Below, piece after piece: positions 24,601 to 33,441 of a stretch of 64,000 nucleotides of DNA. The stretch is from Branchiostoma floridae. Lineage: Eukaryota > Chordata > Leptocardii > Amphioxiformes > Branchiostomatidae. Within the stretch, counting starts at the first letter, position 1, and the number at the start of each line of letters is the position of its first letter. A program made the position numbers and the translations under genes. A model generated the notes under the pieces. The model saw nothing but the letters and a program-made list of their open reading frames with translations, did not search any database and was not told the origin of the DNA. The stretch lies in NCBI RefSeq assembly GCF_000003815.2, contig NC_049980.1:3351431-3415430 (forward strand), read 5' to 3'.

Positions 24601-24735
24601 GTGCCGCGGGGGGAGGGGGTGTACGCGCCGCAGCCATTCCGCGCCGTCCGCGACAGCCCGGAGGAACTGGAGCGACAGATTAGGATGATGATGCAGGCGC
24701 CGAACAGACACCACGAGTTAGCAACAGAGTTATAG
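661..24735 (+). CDS. EPB41L4A: EPB41L4A/NBL4-like FERM-domain protein, 3' part of gene (21 exons)
   Basis: Band 4.1-superfamily protein of the cell cortex; the family links membranes to actin. Exons joined by frame and GT-AG: 661-739, 1935-2032, 3525-3645, 4221-4308, 5009-5097, 5438-5501, 7294-7362, 9129-9232, 10296-10401, 10910-10996, 11900-12013, 12575-12634, 13130-13294, 13753-13788, 15261-15344, 15872-15940, 16658-16750, 20080-20414, 21267-21424, 21905-21990, 24297-24735 (TAG stop). They encode about 847 residues. Exons 1-6 give FERM F1-F3 lobes with family motifs [45 protein letters not shown] and [11 protein letters not shown]. The next exons give YRYSGRTA, then an Arg/Ser-rich tail whose motifs ([45 protein letters not shown]) match vertebrate EPB41L4A in order. 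The first exons lie upstream of the window. The C-terminal 300 or so residues (polar, Pro-rich) are longer than in human (686 aa in total). The assignment to L4A rather than L4B rests on the tail motifs. Confidence 0.9.
2250..3357 (+). repeat. Composite repeat: TG microsatellite plus three ~285-bp degenerate units
   Basis: Starts ttacctccatgaaaaaatgg, runs through (TG)n at 2279-2342, then three units sharing ggataactcaagaag-like and atttttggtatgtaggtacc near 2360, 2640 and 2935. It ends tcatggaggtatgaggtcgc, so the ggaggtat motif frames it. Confidence 0.6.
4705..4880 (+). mobile_element. Decayed copy of the ctagtttacc MITE
   Basis: cgctagtttacctttatctg at the left and aaaggtgaactacag at the right; in the intron between EPB41L4A exons 4 and 5. 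Confidence 0.55.
6012..6379 (+). mobile_element. CAGGGCTC-ended MITE with 5-bp duplication ATATT
   Basis: Begins cagggctcaaaatac and ends with the inverse (ggatttcgagccctg). ATATT is at 6007-6011 and 6380-6384. The interior repeats the word tgcaggt / acctgca. Close relative at 22401-22747. Confidence 0.85.
6565..7073 (+). mobile_element. Harbinger-like MITE, second subfamily, copy 1
   Basis: Inverted ends ggccatgttgatttgatta and complement, flanked by TTA on both sides. It shares the subterminal atggatgacatcct with the other subfamily. It lies in the EPB41L4A intron that lacks an exon. Confidence 0.82.
7494..7615 (+). mobile_element. Small MITE with acagtcaaacc ends
   Basis: gtacagtcaaacctgtacaa at the left and ggacaggtttgattgtac at the right, with a third internal copy acagtcaaacc at 7561. 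Confidence 0.55.
7868..8072 (+). mobile_element. Decayed copy of the ctagtttacc MITE
   Basis: ctagtttacctttatccgtg at the left, gaggtgaactagc at the right, and the internal tcgactttatattcc motif shared with 13875-14078. Confidence 0.6.
8153..8193 (+). repeat. (TTTG)n microsatellite
   Basis: About ten units of tttg; intronic. Confidence 0.9.
9250..9550 (+). mobile_element. MITE with acagtcaaacctgt ends
   Basis: Left gtacagtcaaacctgtctat; right atgcaggtttgagtgcagtc. Words ggtggccgcta / actatagacaggt recur inside. Related fragments: 7494-7615, about 11580-11652, 19592-19862 and 40810-40905. Confidence 0.6.
9855..10171 (+). mobile_element. CAGGG-type MITE with acttgtcc words
   Basis: Ends caaggttggacaag and cttgtccaaccctg. 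CTTAG flanks both sides, with one extra base on the left. Words cttgtcc / ggcaagt repeat inside. Related partial copies lie near 41825-41945 and 63343-63580. Confidence 0.7.
10641..10882 (+). mobile_element. tRNA-derived SINE
   Basis: The tRNA-like head has A-box TGGCCAAGTGG and B-box GAGTTCGATCCC. The body has ggattgcatttgtctttccg and gggacgtaaaatggg, shared in degenerate form with 56022-56290. It ends about 30 bp before an EPB41L4A exon. Confidence 0.7.
11050..11320 (-). mobile_element. Antisense SINE-like repeat
   Basis: On the minus strand it starts with a tRNA-like head (tggcggaacggttaggtag, B-box-like gggttcaaaacccc) and ends in taccttt-type repeats. A second copy (shared actgtgtctagg, ggtacccatttttaca, aagggcacaacat-like) is at 42296-42525. 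Confidence 0.6.
12290..12482 (+). repeat. (CT)n-rich microsatellite before an EPB41L4A exon
   Basis: Nearly pure pyrimidine on the plus strand for about 190 bp, ending about 90 bp before the exon at 12575. Reading frames in it are low-complexity artefacts. Confidence 0.9.
12853..13376 (+). repeat. Direct 45-bp repeat flanking an EPB41L4A exon
   Basis: gttcttgttataaggcagga and cctaatgtggtactgca at 12863-12917 recur at about 13328-13376 with few changes; exon 13130-13294 lies between. Confidence 0.65.
13875..14078 (+). mobile_element. 200-bp MITE with aacgctagtttacc ends
   Basis: Inverted ends aacgctagtttacctttatc and its near complement (ataaaggttaactagcgtt). Related, more decayed copies occur at about 4705-4880, 7868-8072 and 17480-17665, and partly at about 2160-2195. 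Confidence 0.75.
14481..15220 (+). mobile_element. TTAA-targeting (piggyBac-like) MITE with a nested insertion
   Basis: Ends aggggcattccactcc and ggagtggaatgcccct, with TTAA on both sides. A second copy is 56968-57489. This copy holds a 208-bp second element at 14857-15064. Confidence 0.85.
14857..15064 (+). mobile_element. TA-targeting MITE nested in the TTAA element
   Basis: Ends ctgtaaatgca and tgcatttacag with TA on both sides. The sister TTAA element reads gggtacatgggg at this point, so the empty site is visible. Interior rich in ttcgcggt / accgcga. Second copy at 55378-55592. Confidence 0.88.
16817..17239 (+). mobile_element. MITE with gtacctg words
   Basis: Inverted ends agggctgtgtacctaaata and its degenerate complement (atatttttcgtacacagctct). 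The interior repeats acctgtacct and aggtacag. In the intron after EPB41L4A exon 17. Confidence 0.65.
17480..17665 (-). mobile_element. Decayed copy of the ctagtttacc MITE
   Basis: Shares the central inverted motif (gtttcaaactgcaatatttt and caaaccatcgtccgtc) and ends with ggtataggttaccccaca. Confidence 0.5.
18590..18870 (+). repeat. Minisatellite of about three ~95-bp units
   Basis: Each unit has gtagtcagttgctattt-like, gaatgtaggaaa-like and catccaagtgca-like parts (18592, 18668, 18766). In the 3.3-kb intron between 16750 and 20080, which otherwise shows only MITEs. Confidence 0.5.
19281..19586 (+). mobile_element. hAT-like MITE with 8-bp duplication ATGTACAG
   Basis: Begins cagggctctagcc and ends ggctaaagccctg. 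ATGTACAG at 19273-19280 and 19587-19594. About 130 bp of its interior (from cttggggacgccgtccacag) matches the larger hAT-like element at 45591-46863. Confidence 0.85.
19592..19862 (+). mobile_element. acagtcaaacc-type MITE next to the hAT-like element
   Basis: Starts acagtcaaacctgtacattc and ends tgctgactgtacaatc. It abuts the hAT-like element at 19281-19586, sharing the sequence of its target duplication. Confidence 0.45.
20816..21170 (+). mobile_element. CAGGGCTC-ended MITE with 5-bp duplication GTAGC
   Basis: Ends cagggctcgaaatac and aatttcgagccctg; GTAGC at 20811-20815 and 21171-21175. The interior repeats the word gtgcaccc. Sister copy at 22023-22384. Confidence 0.88.
21267..21424 (+). 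other. EPB41L4A exon 19, partly duplicated from the end of exon 18
   Basis: The encoded start, [20 protein letters not shown], repeats the end of the preceding exon ([20 protein letters not shown], near 20351-20412). Both DNA copies contain agcaagtcttccac. This looks like an intragenic duplication that created a new in-frame exon (phase 1 in, phase 0 out). Confidence 0.6.
22023..22384 (+). mobile_element. CAGGGCTC-ended MITE, gtgcaccc type, copy 2
   Basis: About 90 percent like 20816-21170 by eye. Flanks AGTAT and TGTAT are an imperfect 5-bp duplication. It lies directly after EPB41L4A exon 20. Confidence 0.85.
22401..22747 (+). mobile_element. CAGGGCTC-ended MITE with 5-bp duplication CAAGC
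   Basis: CAAGC at 22396-22400 and 22748-22752. Interior of the tgcaggt type as in 6012-6379. Only 16 bp separate it from the previous MITE. Confidence 0.85.
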
Positions 24736-27110
24736 CACGTGTTGAAGCAGTTAGGGACTTTAGTTGCCTTTAGGGACAATTCCTATAGGCAACTAGAATC
24801 AGAGAGACAAAGTACTGTAAACATTGAAATATTTCCCGTGATTCTATCTTCGCAGTGTCCTCTCCTTTACAAATTCACGAAACTGCAAACATGCATATCC
24901 AATGTATTTCTACAATCACAGTACTACAGAATTGTTTCAACTGCGAATATAAACAATGCAAAAAATCCCTTCCCCCAACTGCAAACTTGAGTCCCTCAGG
25001 GACTTAGGAATGTAGAGTAGCTAGTTCAGAGTTCTCTTAGCTCTCTTCATCTTTGGTCTGTCATCACGACAAATATTTACTTACATGTGTACATTGTGAG
25101 ATAATCTGATCTAGTTTTGATACTTTCATATTAGATTTTCTAATCAAATTTTCTGTGTCAGCACATCAAAATGGCCCTTGTGGCCAACTGATGGTGGGAT
25201 ATTAATCTACAATGTACTCTGGATGATAGATAGAATAGGAAATTTTACCATTTTTCTACAGAAATTAACCATGTCAATTGAAGTACATATGTTGCTGAAA
25301 CCCTATTTGGCAAAATGCACTAGCTTAGTGATCCATATGACACAGCTACCTTGTGTAATTTACAGTATGGCCGCACAGACAACAATTAATTGATATGAAC
25401 AGATGTCATCCATACAACATGACCTAATCATGAGAAGACAAGTCTAGTTAGTGGTAGTTTAGGACCTGTGAGCTCATGGTGTCTGCTCGGTGCCCACATT
25501 CCCATTCTGACCCGTCCAGTCAAATTATGTCTCTCAGACTACACCTGCCCAGTACTGTTCTCATCTCGTGTGAATGGGTTCCTTCATAACTGTACATTAA
25601 ATCCTCTGCTATGCTATGGTCACAATTGGAAAAGGGGGCCTTTCAAGGTAGTTCACAGGCTTTTCACTTTTGGGCCCACTACATAGCCATGTGGGACACC
25701 ACGTGGCTACTGGGCTATTTTTGGGCACGGAAGGGCCCTGGAACTTTTTAACTCTTTGTCAAAATCAACCTGGGCCCCGGTTACAAATAAACACAGTGAC
25801 CTAATACATGTAGTAACATTGCTGAGGGATACTCTCTGATATCAGGCAGTCCACCAGGACAAACTTGTAACTTCAGATCCCAGCAAAGGGTTCCTTGCCT
25901 AGGGACGCCAATTCAAAATGTAACAGTAGCATTGCAGAAATGGACAAATACGACCAAACGCTTTATATGACAATGCTCGTTTTTTTGGGGTATGCTTCAA
26001 TTTTATGTTAATGAACAATGGTGTCCCTTGACATCCGAGAAGAGAAATTGTGAAGCATTTGAATGTTCGGAAATATTGACACAGTACGTTTTTTAAGGGA
26101 AGAAATGGTTTAAGTTTCTTTGACCTTGAAAACTACTAACCTTAACGTCTTGCATATTAATCACACTAACGTAACTTTATATTTGCTTCATATTCCATCT
26201 CACACTTTTTTACACTGATCTCAGCCAGTATTGAAGCTGATGATTTGTGAAATGCTCTACAATGTCTACAATGAAAGGCCAACAACTTATGATGAAATTA
26301 TCATAGACCTCACTAGGGATTGCGTATAAGAATATAATTACTTCATATTCCATCCTTGGACATTTTTTACATTGATCTCTACAAAATTTAATATTGAAGT
26401 TGATAATTGTGAAATTAATACTCTACATACACGTTGACAATGAAAGGCCAGAAAGTCATTGTAAGGCTCTTGCATTTATTCTTACTAGGGATTGTGTATA
26501 TTATGGCTTGTAATTTAATATGATAATGAGACAATAGCTTAATAGTAATAGGAAAACTGTTACATTCCAACTGAACAATTAGTTTTGTGGTGAAGTTTAG
26601 AGGATTTTCAATAACAAAGACTATGCAAGATGGTCTCAGCAATAAGTCCCCAATATTCTCTTTTATATTAAAAAGTATTTTTAATGATTGTACTTTGAAA
26701 TCCAGAAAAATGTTTTGCACTGACTCTAACAATACTTTTCTCCCATGACATGTACATTTTTTGATAATGAATACTATAATCTGGAAACACTGTAACTAAT
26801 AATAGTTTTGCTTCTTGAACCAATGTTATAACTAGAAGAATATTCAATATTTTGATGCTTTTGACAAATTTGAAGTTGTCAGTAAATTATTAAAGAATAG
26901 ATAGGAATTTTATGGAATTTGTCCTGTAGGATTTACAAAATGTAGATTTGATCAATCGGTACTATTTGTATATAGTCAGCTCTTTTTTGAGGGGTGAGTT
27001 TTTATATGTATATTATCCTTTGTTAGTAATAGAGAATGTCTAATATGCAAAGTCTGTTGTGTTTGCCTTACCTGTTTTAAAGTAGACTTAAAGCTTTGTG
27101 TGGTATTTCT
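24736..27110 (+). other. Probable EPB41L4A 3' UTR and intergenic DNA
   Basis: No coding exon was recognised. A candidate poly(A) signal AATAAA lies near 25786. A relic of the TWA-type MITE end (atgtcatccat) is at about 25404-25414. A 150-155 bp segment is duplicated in tandem (about 26185-26338 and 26339-26505; each copy has cttcatattccatc and caatgaaaggcca). Confidence 0.4.
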
Positions 27111-27655
27111 CTCTGTGAGTGTGTGTGTTTGTGTGTGTGTGTGTGTGTGTGCACAGTATGTGTGTGAATATGATCTTGTCTGTTAGTGTGTGTATGCGTG
27201 TGTGTGTACATTATGTGTATATGTGTGTGAATATGGACATGTGTGTCAGTGAGTGTGTGTGTGTGATATGAGCACATGTCAGTATGTGTATGTGTATATG
27301 CAATATGTGTTTACAACTGTATGAGTGTTAAATTAACACTAAATATGAACGTGTGATATGTGTGTCAGTGACTGTGTGTGTACACAGAGTGTGTGTGTGT
27401 GTGTGTGAATATGAACAATGTCAGTGAATTTGTATGAATATGAGCACGTGTGTACGTGTGTGTGTGTTCAGTATGCATATGTGTGTGTGAATGTGACCAC
27501 ACGTGTGTGTGAGAATATGAGTGCATGTGTGTGAAAATGAACACGTGTGAAAATGAACACGTGTGTGTTCAGTATGCGTTGTGTGTGTGTGTACGTGTGT
27601 GTGTGTGTGTGTGAATATGAACACACGTGTGTCCGTGTGTGTGTTTGTATATATC
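27110..27655 (+). repeat. Long (TG)n-rich microsatellite tract
   Basis: Interrupted TG repeats with gtgtgaatatga and acacgtgtg words. His/Thr-rich reading frames on the other strand are artefacts. Confidence 0.9.
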
Positions 27656-27999
27656 TTACAACCAGGTAGTTACAATTTTGATACCAGAAGATCTAACGTC
27701 ACTTGTAGATTATTTCCGAACACTGACGCACCCGCAGGCACCCAATCAAACCAATCAGCTGCACAGCCGGACATCCGTACTATTCTGCATCCCTTGTGGG
27801 CACGACGGAGCCTTAATCACAAATAATAAAGGGTTAATAATTCCGGTCTGTGTTATGTTTGGTCGGTTCCTATAACAACAAAATAAACCATGAAGTATGA
27901 AAGTATGAAAGATCGATACAATATGTCGTTTAACGCTATCATTATTATATTTCAGCCATACCATAGGTATGGTGAAATATATTGTATTCGTAATGTTTC

Positions 28000-28690
28000 T
28001 TTCTTTCTTTCTTTCTTTCTCCTGTCAAATCTTCGGAACACGGTATCTCCGTTGTTCCTGAACCGATTGACTTGAAATTTGACACAAGGGTAGAGTAGGC
28101 CAATACCCCCAGACGTTTTTTTCATTTTTTTTCATATCTGCCTTCAAAATGATTTTATTAAGGTTTTTTGGTCATCTTAAGACCAAAACTGTATATTTGG
28201 GCCCCCTGTACCCTGGTATTATAACCGAATGAGCTAAAATTTGTCACAGATGTGCCTTGATAATTCCCCCATATAAATTCAATACCACTTTTGGTGTACA
28301 GTATAACGAATTGCTTATTTTTGCGATTTTTTGGTCATTTTTTGACCAAAAAAGGACACTTTTGGCTCCTGTACCTTGGTTTTAGAACCGGATGACCTGA
28401 AATTTAGTATAGGAGTGCCCTAGACATATGCGCACATGGATTCATTTACAGTTGAGGCATACAGTACAACAAAATGCTTAATTTTGCGATTATTTGGCCA
28501 TTTTATGACCAAAAAGTACACTTTTGGCTCTTGTGCTCTGGTTTTAAAACCAAATGACCTAAATTTTGGTAAAATGGTGCACTAGATATTTATTCAAATG
28601 ACACATGTATAATTTTTGTCATAGACTACGTCAAAATGATAGATTTGGGGATTTTTTGTCATTTTCCAATAGCCAGAGGGGTCAATGACC
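28000..28690 (+). repeat. Tandem array, four degenerate ~162-bp units
   Basis: Preceded by (TTTC)n at 28000-28020. Units recur at about 28057, 28220, 28385 and 28545, each with accgaatgacctgaaattt-like and gaccaaaa...ttttggctcctgtacc-like segments. Confidence 0.7.
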
Positions 28691-28829
28691 TTAAGGTCGT
28701 TGACCCCAGCTGCAGATTGCACCTTCTGGCATATATGTCTATTTAATCTAATTAGATAGGTAACCAATCACTTAGCCTGAATCTATATCCTAAAGAGGGG
28801 GGGGGGACAGCCAATCAGCGAGTCCGGTG

Positions 28830-29600
28830 TTATCTGGAAGAGTCCATTCTTACACGGAGGGGTTCATTTTTTTTTTAAAATTCATCCTCGGACTGGTAAA
28901 GTCTTTCAGTGGGTGTATTTTTGGACAGATCTATTTTGCAGTTTTACAGAAGGTGTGCTGGAAGAGTCTATTCTCGCACGGAGGGGGGATTTTTTTAAAT
29001 TCATATTTTGGACTTTGGTGACTTCTAGTTTGTCAAAGTCTTTCAGCAGTGTTATTTTTGGACTGGTCTAATTTGCAATTTTAAATGGGTGTGCTGGAAG
29101 ATTCCATTCTTGCATGGAGGGGGGATTTTTTAAAAAGCCATTGGCTTTTTTTAAAATCCATTTTTGGGACTTCAGTGATTATGTCAAAGTCCTATTTTAG
29201 CGGATGTATTTTTGGACTGCTCTACTTTACATGGAAGAGTCCATTTTTTGCACACGGAAGGAAAAATTTTTCAAATTCAGTTTGGACGGGTGATGATTCA
29301 AAATTCAATTTTTAGTGGAAGTGTTTTTAGACTGGTCTATTATACCTTTTCATGCACTGGGACCTTTTTTGCTAAATTCAATTTTGGATTTGGTTTCTTA
29401 TTCAAAAGGCCAAGGTTTCAGTGGGAGTATTTCTGGACTGGTCTATTGTGCAAATTCACATAGGGTGCACTGGAGTCCATTCTTGAACGGGGTAATTTTG
29501 TAAGATTCCTTTTTGGGTTAAACCGTCATTAGTAAAAGTGATTTTTCAAATGGGTGATTTTGAAATAGTCTATTGTTGCATGGGGAGGAAGATGGCTGAA
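28830..29600 (+). repeat. Tandem array of ~130-bp degenerate units
   Basis: About six units with gaagagtccattcttacacg-like, then ttttggactggtctattttg-like words, at about 28838, 28965, 29098, 29233, (29350), 29470 and 29560. Confidence 0.7.
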
Positions 29601-30370
29601 ATATGCTGTATTTGCTCTCAAGCAAATGTCGGCCTTTCTAGTTAAGTCCATTCAAATATTTAATAGTCGTCCTGGGAAAGCTTATGAAAAAAGTCAGCCA
29701 AAATTCACATTTCATATACTAGACAGTATTCTACTGGAAGACGGTGTTAATTAATCTAACGGTAAAGTGATTTGGTTAACCCGGCTTTACAATTCATGCG
29801 AACACCGGCCGGATTTATAGATCGGTCAGAGCTCGCTGAATTTCAGCATCGACTGTATTTTTCGCTGAAAATCTGCCCATTCACAGATTGGACGGGTCAC
29901 ACGGCGACGTCTATCCAACACTAATGACTACCATCCCCCATAAGATGGTAGCATCTCTTGGACATGGATGAAGTACAATGAAGTGGGAATCGACTAGTAT
30001 AATGATCAACTTTACTTATGGGTTTTGAGAAAATATATAGGGCATGAGTGGGGTGGACGGGCACCCTAAAAACAATAATATTAAGAGGAATTTTGCGACA
30101 GACCAATCCAAAATCTCATAAAAAGTTTAAAAGTCGTCTCAAGGCCACGCTGAATTTACGCGCAGCTTCCAGCAAACGTCGGCTAAAAATCGTCGGAAGC
30201 CCGCGTAATCGCCTGGACGTCGATCGTTCTTCGGCCGAAAATGCCCATTTTGAGCTCGCCAGTATGTCGGCCGAGTTAAGTTCTTTGTAAGGGGGGTTAC
30301 TGTCTGCAACTTTCTCCGGTAGCGTACATGTCGAGTATACAACCTTCTTGGAGCAACAAAGTCGAAATTG
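29600..30370. other. No recognised feature
   Basis: Locally GC-richer DNA around 30130-30280. An 80-codon basic open frame at 30048-30290 has no family resemblance that I recognise. Confidence 0.3.
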
Positions 30371-31311
30371 AACTCCCGGCTTCTACATGTAGTTCCAGAG
30401 GCAGGACCGCTAACCATTGGACTATGCACGCTACACATGCATAAATGCTGTGTGAATAAAATGATGAATTAGAACGACTAAAACAAAACAGAATAAGATA
30501 GACAATAAAATAAGACACTGCAAAATAATATGGAACACCTATTACGTGTTTTTTTTTAATTTTTTTTATTGCAACAGATAAATACATAACATGATGGCGA
30601 CACTGACTCAAGCTCAACATGTTTATTTTCGTGCCGTCATCAGAAACAAACTGAGAGTACAAAAGAACATTGAAACAAATACAGACAAGCAAAGCATTTA
30701 ACAAAAATAATGTCAAGTAACACAAAATAACAAAATCATAGGATATTCGGACAGGTACTCTGGGCCAAGCTGGTAGGATAGAGATTCACTTATTCAAATC
30801 TTTTTGTTTCTTTTATGAATGATTGTCCATGCTGTAGAAGTTTTTTGTTAATTGAGTTGGATAGAAATGCAGACCCTCGAGTCATTAAATGGACTAAATC
30901 ATTATCCGAGATATCGTCCATGTTTATGGCAAATCCTACCAGCTTATGCAAGTTGCTGAGGAGGGAAATACGGTATTGGGTGTAGTTAGGGCAGTACAAA
31001 AAATAATGATGAATACTTTCACAATGATGGCCACAGGCGCAAGCACTACTAGTAACAAGATTGCGAGAGTACAAGTTGGAGTTTAAACTATAAGTACCTA
31101 GACGGAAACGAGTGAGAATAGCGCAAGTGAAACGAGGACCTATGTTGAAGTATGGAACAGAGACAGGGCGCACGGATTTCACAATTTTTTTCTTAAAATG
31201 AGGAAGACTTAAGGAACTGTCGTGTTTGATACACGCACTAAGAAATAAGAAGATAATTTGTGACTTGGTAATGCATATGGCAAGGACATGAAGGACATAA
31301 GTCTTTACCAT
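30370..31311 (-). mobile_element. 3' fragment of a non-LTR retrotransposon (LINE) plus tRNA-like sequence
   Basis: The minus-strand frame 31311-30790 (173 codons) encodes TRFRLGTYSLNSNLYSRNLV then CACGHHCESIHHYFLYC, the Cys/His-rich C-terminus seen after the reverse transcriptase in many LINEs. The catalytic domain is absent. Downstream, 30375-30440 is tRNA-like. Dead 5'-truncated copy. Confidence 0.65.
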
Positions 31312-31622
31312 TCATGTTGAAACAAGCCTTGCTTGTCAAAGCTAAACCTTGTGGGTTTTTTGATGAGTGTAGTTCTATGCTTGCTATGTACATGTGGTAG
31401 TGCTATTTCTGTTTGTTACCTGTTTGTTACAAACACCGAGTAATAAGAAAAATCGCCTTGGTAACGCTTACTGCAAGGAAATGAGTCCTACTTTTATTTA
31501 TCGTTTATCTTTTTTGAGAGTTAATCCTGTGGTTTTCTTTCATCCTAGGATATGTGATTTGGTGCTCTCTGTGTGGAAATTAGATGAATTTACATCTATT
31601 ACCTGTTTGATACAAGCGCTAA

Positions 31623-32162
31623 GGCCACAGCAAGTAAATTTTATGGATGACATCCTCTGCACATTGCAAAAATAGTGCGATAGGGCGAAAAAAAACAAGA
31701 TGGGTGAAAAAAACAAGATGGCTACATTTTCAAAAATTGGCACCATAAAGTTGTGATGACTGTTGTAAAAAGAAATAAAGGGACAAAACATGGCATCAGA
31801 GCCAACAATGCATTCGTTCCTGTATTTAAGACATGTACTGGTGTGGTAAAAGTGACACTAGTGTGTTAGACTGGCATCACCAACACAGTTGGTAACCACA
31901 TTCATAGCTTCCATATTGGTGTCACTTTTACAACTATCCAATAAGTTTCATTTATACAACTACAGTTTTGGGTACCTTGCAAGTACCACTTCTACAAGTA
32001 CAACTATTAGGCTACAACACAACATATTTGCTCAATTTGGTACTTTATCGTCATGTTGACCATCCCTGCAGAATAAAAAAAAAATTCTTTTTTTTTGTTC
32101 AGAAATCAGGCGAAAATTAATGCGCGCGCTGATGTCATCCATAAAATTTACTTGCTGTGGCC
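31623..32162 (-). mobile_element. Harbinger-like MITE, inverted copy with 3-bp TAA duplication
   Basis: Near-perfect terminal repeats of about 32 bp (ggccacagcaagtaaatttt...) flanked by TAA on both sides, the TWA target typical of PIF/Harbinger. Its interior matches 19-523 in reverse complement. Confidence 0.8.
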
Positions 32163-32252
32163 TAAGTAATAAAACTGACCACTCACACATTGAAACCGAA
32201 GCAGAACAAGCCGGGATGAACAATTTGCAAAATTCGTGCCACATTCGGATGG

Positions 32253-32490
32253 GAATAACTAGTCTTTGTGTATTCCTGGGTATTTGTAGTGCATTCTAGA
32301 CATTCTCACTGCATTCCAGATATTATTTGGGTCAAATTCTGGCAGGATTTGAAGTGGCTTGCCGTTTTGGTTATCCGTCGAATGAGACCAGGATGATTCT
32401 AATAATGCAGTTGAATGCGGTCATACTGCAATTAGAACTTACACTTTAAATGTCGTTCGATATTTCTTCACTTCAAATGCACATGGAAAT
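32253..32490 (+). mobile_element. Partial copy of the 32994-33441 element
   Basis: Shares attcctgggtatt, attctcactgcattccaga, atcgaatgagacc-like and cgttcgatatttcttc with the larger element; the right arm is missing. Confidence 0.6.
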
Positions 32491-32536
32491 ATTCCATCAT
32501 TCATGTATCATCAAAGTCATTTATGGACAGGAACCG

Positions 32537-32671
32537 TAATCTCCAACCAGATCCACGGTGCGTAATGTATAGTATCAAACTTCCGGTGCCTGTTTGACTC
32601 CCTTAGCCGGCTACATTCCTTGGCCAGCTTTGATACTATCTTATGGCACCGTAGGATCTGCTTGGAGATTA
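32537..32671 (+). mobile_element. 135-bp Mutator-like MITE with 9-bp duplication CAGGAACCG
   Basis: CAGGAACCG at 32528-32536 and 32672-32680. Terminal inverted repeats of about 43 bp (taatctccaaccagatcc...) leave a loop of under 50 bp. A 9-bp target duplication is typical of Mutator elements. Confidence 0.85.
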
Positions 32672-32993
32672 CAGGAACCGACCATATACACTTCGGACGG
32701 CAAATTTAACCAATCAACATGATGAAAGTGACAGAAGCTTACGAGACGGACGCCCACAGCTATCGAAGTTACATACAGGCAGAGATCAAAGAAAACCTTG
32801 CAGACAAAACTAGCTGTATTAAGACATATTAAGATAGATAAAAGATAAATTGAACTTTAAGGCGGACTTATTTCCTTACAATAAGCGGTACTAGGGACTT
32901 CATGTTGAAACCGAATCAGCTGGAATCAAGCAGAACCAGCTGGAATAAAGAATTAGCAAAATTTCGTGCCACAGTTGGACGGGAATTCCAAAT

Positions 32994-33441
32994 GGGCCCA
33001 ATACCTCTTCACATGAGAGGTAGAATGATCCGGAATGCCGTCTGAATGAAAATTCTTGTATATTCCTGGGTATTCGTAGTACATTCTGAAAATTCTCACT
33101 GCATTCCAGATATATGTGTTCAATCTTGTGTCCGGCCGGTTCTCTATCGAATGAGATCAGAATGTTTCACATAATGTTGGAATGCCTTAGAATGTGGTCG
33201 TTCTGCAGATAAAGAAGTTAGAATACACTTTGAATGCCGTTCGATATTTCTCCACCTCAAATGCACCTCTAAAGTTATGACCATGACAAAAACATACAGG
33301 ACGGCCCCAAGAATAGGCAGAAATATATCTGGAACGCAGTGAGAATTTCTAAAATGCACTACGAATACCCAGGAATATATACAAAGAATAGTCATTCTGA
33401 CGGCATTCCGGTTGATTCCGCTTCTCGTGTGAAGGGGCCAT
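32994..33441 (+). mobile_element. Element with about 120-bp terminal inverted repeats
   Basis: Left arm from ggcccaatacctcttcac through attcctgggtattcgtagt; right arm the inverse, ending cttctcgtgtgaaggggcc. A one-armed relative is at about 32253-32490. Confidence 0.7.

Noticed and set aside
24385-24714. 109-codon minus-strand frame
   Set aside because: Antisense of the last EPB41L4A exon, which is GC-rich.
27077-27624. His/Thr-rich and Val/Cys-rich open frames
   Set aside because: Products of the TG microsatellite; no codon structure.
30790-31311. Host gene encoding a Cys/His-rich 173-residue protein
   Set aside because: The pattern is that of a LINE C-terminus downstream of the reverse transcriptase.
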